The notes under the pieces are model-generated. The model searched no databases and had not been told where the DNA came from. It worked only from the letters and a program-made list of their open reading frames with translations. DNA of 64,000 nucleotides from Streptococcus anginosus subsp. whileyi MAS624 (GTDB lineage Bacteria > Bacillota > Bacilli > Lactobacillales > Streptococcaceae): NCBI RefSeq assembly GCF_000478925.1, contig NZ_AP013072.1:288501-352500 (forward strand), written 5' to 3'. Numbering within the stretch: the first letter of the stretch is position 1; each line of letters starts with the position of its first letter. The position numbers and the translations under genes were made by a program. Of the stretch, positions 9,629 to 17,103 are shown piece after piece.

Positions 9629-10186
9629 ATGTCTTTAACTAGTCAGATTATTACAGCTGAATTTCCGGATTTAGAAAAAGTAGAGCAATTGAATATAGAA
9701 GCCTTTCCTGAGGAGGAGCGTGCACCGCTATCAGAGCTGCTACGCTATGGAGATGGAGAATTTTCTCATTTCTTTTCCTTTTATGATGAGAATGAATTTG
9801 TCGGTTTTGCCTTTTCAGTCTACAATGATAAAGCCTTTTATATCAGCTTTTTTGCGATTATGCCTCATTTGCGCAGCCACGGTTATGGTGGCAAAATTAT
9901 TGATAAGTTGGTGGATTTTTATCAAAGAACCATGGTTTTAGAGGTGGAACGCCTTGACGAGCCTTGTGATAATCTGGAACAGCGAAAAGCTCGTATGGAT
10001 TTCTACCAGCGAAACGGCTTTCGCTCTTCACATGCCTACTTAGAATACGACGGTTTAAGTTTTGAAATTCTTTATAAAGGACCGTTTTTTGATGAAGAAG
10101 CCTATCGGGACATTTTCAAAAAAATCCAAGAAGATGGTTATTTTGAATTTGAAATCAAGCATGGTCATGGAAGAGACTGGGAGTAG
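9629..10186 (+). CDS. GNAT family N-acetyltransferase
   Basis: This 185-residue protein has an N-terminal GNAT domain. The acetyl-CoA loop is at about residues 80-95 (PHLRSHGYGGKIIDKLV). The strand EVERLDEP and the motif RMDFYQRNGF follow, which is the usual GNAT order. The acidic C-terminal tail (FEIKHGHGRDWE) is not part of the core fold. It is preceded by GGGAGAAAGTC and stands alone between the decayed dehydrogenase and a terminator. Substrate unknown. Confidence 0.8.
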   Translation: MSLTSQIITAEFPDLEKVEQLNIEAFPEEERAPLSELLRYGDGEFSHFFSFYDENEFVGFAFSVYNDKAFYISFFAIMPHLRSHGYGGKIIDKLVDFYQRTMVLEVERLDEPCDNLEQRKARMDFYQRNGFRSSHAYLEYDGLSFEILYKGPFFDEEAYRDIFKKIQEDGYFEFEIKHGHGRDWE

Positions 10187-10233
10187 CTGAGAAATTCTAG
10201 CAGATATTTCTATTTTTCATTGAAAGTTATACA

Positions 10234-10266
10234 TAAAAAACGAGCTGTTGTTTTCAGCTCGTTTTA
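10234..10266. terminator. Bidirectional terminator between the GNAT gene and gshF
   Basis: AAAAAACGAGCTG and CAGCTCGTTTT form a stem around TTGTTTT, with A-runs and T-runs on either side. It serves both convergent genes. Confidence 0.85.
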
Positions 10267-10281
10267 CAGTGTATTTAGTAT

Positions 10282-12534
10282 TTAATGGATTTCTGGGAAA
10301 AGTTTGGCCAAAATTTTAGGTGTAATGCTTTGACCGGGATCTTCTGCGCAATAAGTGTGCATATACATGGATGGATTGAAATTCAGCTCAATGCAGGTGC
10401 AGTGGGGCTCATTTTTGCTGGCTGGAAGTGTGCTATCTGGGATAATTAAATCCACGCCACAGACCCAAGCTCCCATAGCAGCTGCCATTTCTGCTGCTAG
10501 TTCCTTATAGGAGGTGTGCATGGTTTCAGTCACATCTACTGAGTCTCCACCAGTAGAAATATTAGAATTACGGCGAAGAAAAACTTGAATTCCTTGCGGT
10601 AGGACATCATCTGCTTTATAACCTTGCTGGGCTAGCATGAGTAGCTCAATCTCACCAAGCTCAATCATTTCCAGTGGAGAGCGATGGTCGCGCCCTCGTA
10701 GGGGATTGGTATTTTTAAAAGCTACCAGTTCTTGAATGGTGTGCCGACCGTCTCCTACAACATTGGCTGCTAAGCGCAGAAGCACCGCCTCACATTTTCC
10801 GTCGAGGACAAAGAAACGGTATTCGGTTCCTGCGATAAATTCCTCAACAAGGATAGAGCTGTCCTCTGAAAAGGCAATTTCCAATGCTTTTTGGTAACTG
10901 TTTCTGCTGGCTGGTTCCTGAAAAATAGAAATTCCTAACCCGAAATTGGTGGATTTGGGTTTGACAACAATCGGCTTATTTTTGATAAGGGGATAGTAAG
11001 CTAGCCCTTCTTCCAGAGTGGATAATTCAGCTCCAGCAGGAACAGGAAAACCAGCAGCAGACAAAATTTTCTTAGTTACTGTCTTATTTGCCATCGCAAG
11101 AGGCACGATATAGTTGTCCTTTGAGGTCATATTGCCATTTTTGACATACTCGATATGATCTTTATGTTGAAGCTTTAAAAACTGGTCACTTTCGTCTAAG
11201 ATTTCTACTTGCACTCCTTTTTGAATAGCATCAAAGAGGAGCATTTGAGTGGAGAGTTCCATATTTTCATAGCCTTTCAGAGCGTATGGAGCAGTCCAGG
11301 CGTAGTTGTGATATGCTTTGGCTTTCTCCAAACCAAAGACTTCTAAGGACTGATTGTGAATATAAGGCAATAGTTGGGCGGAAAGGGTTAGGCTGGGATT
11401 AGCAACTGCATTTTTCACATGATGAAGCAGGTCTTGATAATAGGAGCTTAATCCGAACTGGTGGATGACAGCTTGCATAGCTCTAAGGAGCAGATCGCTA
11501 TCAGCTTCAACGGGCAGAGGAGTCAGAGGGTGGCTAAGAGTTATTTTTTCATTTAGAGCATGGGCTTGATTTAGAAGTTCATCAGGTTCTGCTATATCAT
11601 CGAGCCAGAGCAAGGCAAGCAAAAAGAGATGAACCGTGTCCATTGTCTCCTGACTGATTCCCAGCACCTCAAAAGGATTGAGGTCAAAACAGCGGAATTC
11701 CAAATAGGTAATTCCTTTTTCTAGGTAATGCCGATTTTCTTTTTGCCCACGGAAGCGGACGGGTGTGTAGCATTCTTTCTCGGCAATTAAATCGCCTTGT
11801 GCTACGTATTTCTCTATATCGATCACATAAGACTCTAGTGAAGCATAGGAAATGTGAATCTTTTTATCGTTTACATATCCTAAATCACTGTTGCGGATAG
11901 AGCGTACAGGCTGAGAAATCTTTCTCGTCAAAAACCCTTCTTCAGCAATTGGTGCTGCCCCGTATAAATAGGTCAGAAACCAGCGGAACCGTAAAAAGTT
12001 TCGAGCCAATTTGAGATAGAGGTCATTTTTAAAAAGCCGAATATTTGGGTAATCACTGACCTTGAAAAGGACTTGAATCAAGTCTGTTCCTAATTCCACA
12101 TTGTAGTGAATGCCTGAGATGGCTTGTAGCGTTTTTCCATATTTTTCTGCTAAACTTTCTCGATAATGACGCTCAAAATCGTTTTCTAAATGAGCGATTT
12201 GAATTTCTGCTGGTGACAATTTGGGGGGCATAGAGAGTGGCCAAATCACTTCGTTTTTGGGAATGGTTCGTCCAGCCACATCAGTAATAGCAGCTAGAAA
12301 ACGCCTTGCTTCTTTTGTAGAAGTTGCAATCGGGGTGATGAGTTCTAACTGCTGCTCGCTAAAATCTGTCTGAATCGTTGGGTGAAAATTGCGACTGCCA
12401 AATGCTTTTGGATGAGAAGTTTGTGCTAATTTCCCGTTTTGATTGATGCGCAAGCCCTCCCTTTCCAACCCGAAAGTAGCTTGTAAAATAGGTGCATCTG
12501 TTGCTAATTTTTCGAATAAGTGATTGATGTTCAT
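10282..12534 (-). CDS. gshF: Bifunctional glutamate-cysteine ligase / glutathione synthetase
   Basis: GshF (GshAB) makes glutathione from Glu, Cys and Gly in two ATP-dependent steps on a single chain. The N-terminal half (to about residue 460) is the glutamate-cysteine ligase, with FGLEREGLRI and the GIHYNVELG and YLEFRCFDLNPFE stretches. The C-terminal half is an ATP-grasp domain (KPIVVKPKSTNFGLGISIF, then ILVEEFIAGTEYRFFVLDGK and ELNFNPSMYMHTYCAEDPG). I choose the ATG at 12534, giving 750 residues, the usual length for streptococcal GshF. A 20-codon upstream extension has no ribosome site. It is monocistronic, divergent from purA and likely supports oxidative-stress defence. Confidence 0.95.
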   Translation of the reverse strand: MNINHLFEKLATDAPILQATFGLEREGLRINQNGKLAQTSHPKAFGSRNFHPTIQTDFSEQQLELITPIATSTKEARRFLAAITDVAGRTIPKNEVIWPLSMPPKLSPAEIQIAHLENDFERHYRESLAEKYGKTLQAISGIHYNVELGTDLIQVLFKVSDYPNIRLFKNDLYLKLARNFLRFRWFLTYLYGAAPIAEEGFLTRKISQPVRSIRNSDLGYVNDKKIHISYASLESYVIDIEKYVAQGDLIAEKECYTPVRFRGQKENRHYLEKGITYLEFRCFDLNPFEVLGISQETMDTVHLFLLALLWLDDIAEPDELLNQAHALNEKITLSHPLTPLPVEADSDLLLRAMQAVIHQFGLSSYYQDLLHHVKNAVANPSLTLSAQLLPYIHNQSLEVFGLEKAKAYHNYAWTAPYALKGYENMELSTQMLLFDAIQKGVQVEILDESDQFLKLQHKDHIEYVKNGNMTSKDNYIVPLAMANKTVTKKILSAAGFPVPAGAELSTLEEGLAYYPLIKNKPIVVKPKSTNFGLGISIFQEPASRNSYQKALEIAFSEDSSILVEEFIAGTEYRFFVLDGKCEAVLLRLAANVVGDGRHTIQELVAFKNTNPLRGRDHRSPLEMIELGEIELLMLAQQGYKADDVLPQGIQVFLRRNSNISTGGDSVDVTETMHTSYKELAAEMAAAMGAWVCGVDLIIPDSTLPASKNEPHCTCIELNFNPSMYMHTYCAEDPGQSITPKILAKLFPEIH

Positions 12535-12602
12535 GGGAAATACCTGTTTATTTTCTAATACTTTTAGTCTATTATAAAAATGCTCAGAAAACAAATTTCT
12601 AC

Positions 12603-12746
12603 TACGTTTTCCGAACCTTTTTTAAAAGAAAACGATTCTATTTTAGATAGGATAAGAATTTTCCAAAAGAGGGGGACTCAAACTTCGTCATTTGCAAACA
12701 ACTGCGATAGTCTTATCTTGAAAAAAGAAGGAATTTTTCTTATAAT
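12603..12746 (+). promoter_or_regulatory. purA promoter with a possible PurBox
   Basis: TTGAAA (12718-12723) and TATAAT (12741-12746) are spaced by 17 bp. About 100 bp upstream, TTTCCGAACCTTT (CCGAAC at 12611-12616) matches most of the streptococcal/lactococcal PurBox consensus, and purR lies elsewhere in this window. The PurBox sits farther from the -10 than is usual, so I trust the promoter and only suspect the box. No gene is credible in the rest of this spacer. Confidence 0.65.
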
Positions 12747-12772
12747 AAAGTGTAAGACATAATTGCGGGTGA

Positions 12773-14116
<1,344 letters not shown>

Positions 14117-14127
14117 TAGAAGCAGAC

Positions 14128-14152
14128 AAAGCGGGTTTCGACTCGCTTTTTA
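14128..14152 (+). terminator. purA terminator
   Basis: AAAGCG and CGCTTT enclose GGTTTCGACT and are followed by a T-run. Confidence 0.8.
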
Positions 14153-14187
14153 TTGACGCAATAAAAAAGTTTAAATAATGATTCTCT

Positions 14188-14220
14188 CTTAAGTTAATTT
14201 TAAGCTAGCTGGGTTATACT
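14188..14220 (+). promoter_or_regulatory. CiaR-type promoter of small RNA 1
   Basis: The direct repeat CTTAAG-N5-TTTAAG (14188-14204) matches the CiaR binding site known in streptococci. It lies exactly 10 bases before the -10 TATACT (14215-14220), the same spacing as in the second copy at 57640. Confidence 0.85.
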
Positions 14221-14225
14221 AAAAC

Positions 14226-14318
14226 CATCAGATGAAGACCTCCTAACTTTATTTGATAGAAATCCTAAACTTTTTCATAATAATCTCCTGAAAGTCACTG
14301 TAAAGTGGCTTTTTTTCT
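14226..14318 (+). ncRNA. csRNA-like CiaR-controlled small RNA 1
   Basis: An untranslated segment of about 93 bases follows the CiaR-type promoter. It contains ACCTCCTAAC, an anti-Shine-Dalgarno stretch, then a second pyrimidine patch (ATCTCC). It ends in a hairpin (AGTCACTGTAAAGTGGCT) with a T-run. These are the hallmarks of the csRNAs of the CiaRH regulon, which bind ribosome sites of target mRNAs. It is nearly identical over some 60 bases to the RNA at 57679. The 5' end is inferred from the -10 position. Confidence 0.85.
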
Positions 14319-14335
14319 TTCTCTTTGTCTTATGA

Positions 14336-14341
14336 TATAAT
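14336..14341 (+). promoter_or_regulatory. Extended -10 promoter of tadA
   Basis: TGATATAAT forms an extended -10 element 40 bases before tadA. No good -35 is visible, which is usual for this promoter type. Confidence 0.6.
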
Positions 14342-14381
14342 GGAAAGCAGAGTGAAAATGAACTGAAGAAGAGATGAGAAC

Positions 14382-14849
14382 ATGGAATATACTCGTGAAG
14401 AAAAAGAAGAATTCATGCTAGAAGCCTTGAAAGAAGCAGAAATAGCACTTGCTAACGATGAAATTCCAATAGGCTGTGTTATTGTCAAGGACGGAGAAAT
14501 TATAGGTCGTGGACATAATGCACGTGAGGAATTGCAGCGAGCGGTCATGCATGCGGAAGTGATGGCAATTGAGAAAGCCAATCAGTATGAGCATAGCTGG
14601 CGTCTGCTGGATACGACCCTTTTTGTCACTATTGAACCTTGTGTCATGTGCAGCGGAGCAATTGGGCTAGCACGGATTCCGCAAGTCATCTATGGTGCAA
14701 AGAATCCAAAATTCGGCGCAGCAGGCAGTCTTTATGACATTCTAACAGATGAACGTCTTAATCACCGAGTTGAACTGGAAACTGGGATTTTGGAGGTAGA
14801 ATGTGCTCAGATGATGCAAGATTTTTTTAGAAAGAGGAGACAGAGATGA
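14382..14849 (+). CDS. tadA: tRNA-specific adenosine deaminase
   Basis: TadA converts A34 to inosine in tRNA-Arg(ACG), which is needed to read CGU/CGC/CGA codons. The zinc site is complete: HAE at residues 57-59, with the catalytic Glu at 59, and PCVMC at 86-90. The SGAIGLARIPQVIYGAKNPK stretch is typical of TadA rather than cytidine deaminases. The length of 155 residues is normal. The downstream membrane-protein gene overlaps its stop (ATGA), and the SRP RNA gene follows, the usual streptococcal neighbourhood. Confidence 0.95.
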   Translation: MEYTREEKEEFMLEALKEAEIALANDEIPIGCVIVKDGEIIGRGHNAREELQRAVMHAEVMAIEKANQYEHSWRLLDTTLFVTIEPCVMCSGAIGLARIPQVIYGAKNPKFGAAGSLYDILTDERLNHRVELETGILEVECAQMMQDFFRKRRQR

Positions 14850-15388
14850 AACGTTGGCTAAGTGCTTTGCTCTTTCTTTTAACTTTGCTGTTTATTGGGT
14901 TGCTGATAGGCAATTTAGAATTTCAAGCTTGGGCTTTTACACGTCATCAAAATCAGCTATCTTGGTATATCCGCCCGATTCTCATTTTACCGATTATCTA
15001 TTTCTCTTATCGAAAGAGCCTTCTTGGAATTTTTGCTAGCATCTTTGCTCTCTTTACCAGTATGATTTGGTTTTGGGTGCCAAAGATGACTTCTCCTTTG
15101 GTAAAAGAGTTTCTAGCTTACGAGCAAGATTTCTTGGAGGCAGATTGGAATCTCAAAAAAGTTTTGTTTGCTTTTTTGGTAATTAGTTTCTTTCTGCTTC
15201 TGATTAGAGCAACTTGGCTCCATAGTTGGAAATTGTTGGCAATACTTTTGATTCTTACAGCTTTTTTGAAAATCCTCTGGTCTTATCTAGATAGTGGGAG
15301 AGCTGGTTTAACGATTGTTGTGCCAGCGATTCTAGGCTTATTCGTCTGCTTATTTTTCCTTTCTTTTTTGAGAAAAAGAAAATCTTAA
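14846..15388 (+). CDS. Hypothetical multi-pass membrane protein
   Basis: This is a 180-residue protein with about five hydrophobic segments, at roughly residues 5-25, 43-75, 105-122, 128-145 and 153-172. No motif I can assign is present. The start overlaps the tadA stop by four bases (ATGA), so the gene is real and translationally coupled. The C-terminus is lysine/arginine-rich (SFLRKRKS), suggesting a cytoplasmic tail. Function unknown. Confidence 0.7.
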   Translation: MKRWLSALLFLLTLLFIGLLIGNLEFQAWAFTRHQNQLSWYIRPILILPIIYFSYRKSLLGIFASIFALFTSMIWFWVPKMTSPLVKEFLAYEQDFLEADWNLKKVLFAFLVISFFLLLIRATWLHSWKLLAILLILTAFLKILWSYLDSGRAGLTIVVPAILGLFVCLFFLSFLRKRKS

Positions 15389-15417
15389 TTGGCACAAAAA
15401 CAAATTTATGGTATAAT
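15389..15417 (+). promoter_or_regulatory. Promoter of the SRP RNA gene
   Basis: TTGGCA and TATAAT are separated by 17 bp, with TGG just before the -10. The predicted start lies at the first base of the SRP RNA stem. This is a strong, stable-RNA-like promoter. Confidence 0.8.
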
Positions 15418-15423
15418 ACTTAT

Positions 15424-15500
15424 CGGAGCAACAATTCTGCGTGAAGCGGGTCAGGGGAGGAATCCAGCAGCCCTAAGCGAGTGTGAATTGTGTGCTCTTT
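15424..15500 (+). ncRNA. ffs: Signal recognition particle 4.5S-like RNA (small SRP RNA)
   Basis: The segment folds as a single long hairpin. GAGCAACAATTC at the left pairs with GAATTGTGTGCTC at the right. Between them lie the conserved SRP domain IV elements GGTCAGGGGAGGAA and CAGCAGCCCTAAG, the Ffh-binding tetraloop region. This is the small SRP RNA found downstream of tadA in streptococci. It guides the Ffh GTPase to signal-anchor sequences. A T-run follows directly. Confidence 0.93.
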
Positions 15501-15621
15501 TTATGTAAGAAGAATATTAACGAGAGCCATTACTAAAGAGTGTGTTAAAAGGTTGAAAAACTTCTTCAAAAAATAATGTTTAATAGTGAATCAATATCAT
15601 TTTTCAGAAAAGGAAAGACAT

Positions 15622-16488
15622 ATGTATTACATGGGAGAGATTTTTAAAGAACTACGAACAGGGAGGAACATTTCTCTTAAGGAAGCAACTGGAGAGGAGT
15701 TTTCCTATTCTATGCTCAGTAAGTTTGAAAATGGAACGTCAGATATTTCGGCTTCAAAACTGTTAATTGGTTTAGAGAATATTAGAACAGAACTAGAAGA
15801 ATTTGTTTATTTAGTACGTGGTTTTCAGCCTACTTCATACACTCTACTAAAAAATAAACTATGGGAGGCTCAAGAACAGAAGGATATAAAGACATTATGG
15901 GAAATGTACAACAATGAAATAGATCAATACCAATCTAAAAAAGAAGAGAAGCATATCCTAAACGCTATTGTTATCAAAGGTCACATGTTTTTCTTGGATG
16001 AAACCATTCAAGCAACAGAGGTCGAGCTGAATTTTTTATATGATTATTTCTTTTCCGTTGAAATCTGGGGAGAATATGAGTTGCGATTGTTTTCAGATAT
16101 AGCAGCTTTATTTCCTATTGATCTCTATTTTCGGTACACTCGAGAAATGTTACAAAGAGTTGATTTTTTAGGGGATCTACAGAAAAATAAAAATTATATC
16201 TACACCATTCTTCTGAATGGACTGTTTAAAGCAATTGACAAAAAAAGTTTAAATAAAGCAGCTTATTTTGATAAAAAAATAAAAGAAAAGTTTTTTGATG
16301 AAAATGAAGCCTATTTGCGAATTGTCTATTTGTTCGCAGATGGACAGCATGATTATATTTTAGGACAGAGAAATGAGGGGCTTACAAAAATGAAAAATGC
16401 CATATCAACTCTTGAAATCATCGGCTGTGAGCATAGCGCAAATTATTACTCTAAAAATATGTCCGAATGGTTAAAAGAATTTGAATAA
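15622..16488 (+). CDS. Rgg/GadR/MutR-family transcriptional regulator
   Basis: This cytoplasmic regulator has an N-terminal XRE-type HTH (about residues 5-60, LRTGRNISLKEATG then YSMLSKFENGTSDISASKL). A C-terminal all-helical TPR-like peptide-sensing domain follows (RTELEEF, NYIYTILLNGLFKAIDKKSL and similar repeats). This is the Rgg architecture used for peptide-pheromone signalling. I choose the ATG at 15622 after AAGGAAAG; a GTG 12 codons upstream has no site. The HTH start MGEIFKELRTGR fits Rgg proteins. It reads toward the 27-codon peptide gene at 16665 and is most likely its regulator. The cognate pheromone is not obvious, and the short peptide itself could play that part. Confidence 0.88.
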   Translation: MYYMGEIFKELRTGRNISLKEATGEEFSYSMLSKFENGTSDISASKLLIGLENIRTELEEFVYLVRGFQPTSYTLLKNKLWEAQEQKDIKTLWEMYNNEIDQYQSKKEEKHILNAIVIKGHMFFLDETIQATEVELNFLYDYFFSVEIWGEYELRLFSDIAALFPIDLYFRYTREMLQRVDFLGDLQKNKNYIYTILLNGLFKAIDKKSLNKAAYFDKKIKEKFFDENEAYLRIVYLFADGQHDYILGQRNEGLTKMKNAISTLEIIGCEHSANYYSKNMSEWLKEFE

Positions 16489-16489
16489 A

Positions 16490-16636
16490 TGACAATTGAA
16501 ACTTTTTTGTAAAAAAAATTAAAACGAGGAAATAAGTCTATAGAATTAAAAATGGATTGATTTCCTTATTTTTTGTCCCAAAATAGGTTTGAACATATGA
16601 CAATTTTGTTTTAAGCGTTTATGTTTGAGTTATACT
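16490..16636 (+). promoter_or_regulatory. Peptide-gene promoter with candidate Rgg operator
   Basis: The -10 TATACT (16631-16636) stands about 30 bases before the peptide ATG. The -35 is poor (TTGTTT at 16606, 19 bp away), as expected for an activator-dependent promoter. TGACAATT occurs at 16490-16497 and again at 16598-16605. TTGTC (16573) and GACAA (16599) form a spaced inverted repeat just upstream of the -35. AGGAAAT/ATTTCCT plus a T-run (about 16527-16572) may end the rgg transcript. Confidence 0.45.
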
Positions 16637-16664
16637 AGTTTCAACAAGATAAGGATGTATAAAA

Positions 16665-16748
16665 ATGACTCAATTTGCATATGAAGCTAGTAAGTACACA
16701 CCAGTACAAGAAGCTCTTGTTTTGACGTACAAATGTAACGTTAAATAA
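16665..16748 (+). CDS. 27-residue putative lanthipeptide precursor
   Basis: A very short gene with a good ribosome site (AAGGA, 9 bases before the ATG) encodes MTQFAYEASKYTPVQEALVL followed by seven more residues ending in CNVK. The single Cys is residue 24 and Thr21 lies three positions before it. This TxxC spacing would form a methyllanthionine ring. Ser9 and Thr12 are further candidates for dehydration. The helical, hydrophobic stretch EALVL just before the ring fits the leader motif used by class III enzymes. It is bounded by its own promoter and a strong terminator hairpin and lies upstream of the lanthipeptide synthetase. It could also, or instead, be the Rgg pheromone. No other precursor is visible in the locus. 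Confidence 0.65.
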   Translation: MTQFAYEASKYTPVQEALVLTYKCNVK

Positions 16749-16791
16749 TAAGTTTTACCTAGCATAAAAATGCTAGGTAAAACTTATTTTT
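16747..16791 (+). terminator. Strong hairpin after the peptide gene (terminator or attenuator)
   Basis: A perfect 19-bp inverted repeat (16747-16765 with 16770-16788) around AAAA starts within the peptide stop codon and is followed by a T-run. It would terminate most transcripts and leave limited read-through into the modification genes. This is a common arrangement for ribosomally made peptides, which need more precursor than enzyme. Confidence 0.88.
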
Positions 16792-16926
16792 GGAAATTAT
16801 CTATTACTTACACTAATTACTATACACACTATTTGGTGGTAAAATTTGTATAGCTTCATTGATTTCCAAATTGTAATTGTGTAAATAACCATATAATTTT
16901 TTTGCTTTTTTATAGATGGATAAAAA

Positions 16927-17103
16927 ATGAAACCAATTATAACAAAATACTGTTTACCTAAACAAGAAAAAAATACTGTTGAATCTTTTGAACAAAAATT
17001 TGAAAATTATATCGCTAAGCAAGTGAAAAAAATAATAGTAAATCCAGAAAAATATCCTTTTATTTCAATAATTAATGAGGAACAAATACATGAAGAAAAG
17101 TGA
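16927..17103 (+). CDS. 58-codon ORF overlapping the lanthipeptide synthetase start
   Basis: An ATG frame encodes 58 residues beginning MKPIITKYCLPKQEKNTVES and ends TGA at 17101-17103, overlapping the synthetase gene by 14 bases in another frame. Its own ribosome site is weak (GATGGAT). Class III synthetases normally have 50-70 residues before the conserved GxKIHxS block. The shortened synthetase lacks these, and this ORF lies exactly where they should be. Removing one A from the A-run just before the TGA would fuse the two frames. It may therefore be the split-off N-terminus of the synthetase, or an independent small protein. There is no other recognisable similarity. Confidence 0.5.
   Translation: MKPIITKYCLPKQEKNTVESFEQKFENYIAKQVKKIIVNPEKYPFISIINEEQIHEEK

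Noticed and set aside
12580..12762. A 60-codon plus-strand frame upstream of purA
   Set aside because: It overlaps the gshF 5' region and the purA promoter, has no ribosome site and no recognisable composition of a real protein.
14330..15040. Minus-strand and alternative-frame ORFs over tadA and the following membrane gene
   Set aside because: Fully contained in well-supported genes, with no start sites of their own.
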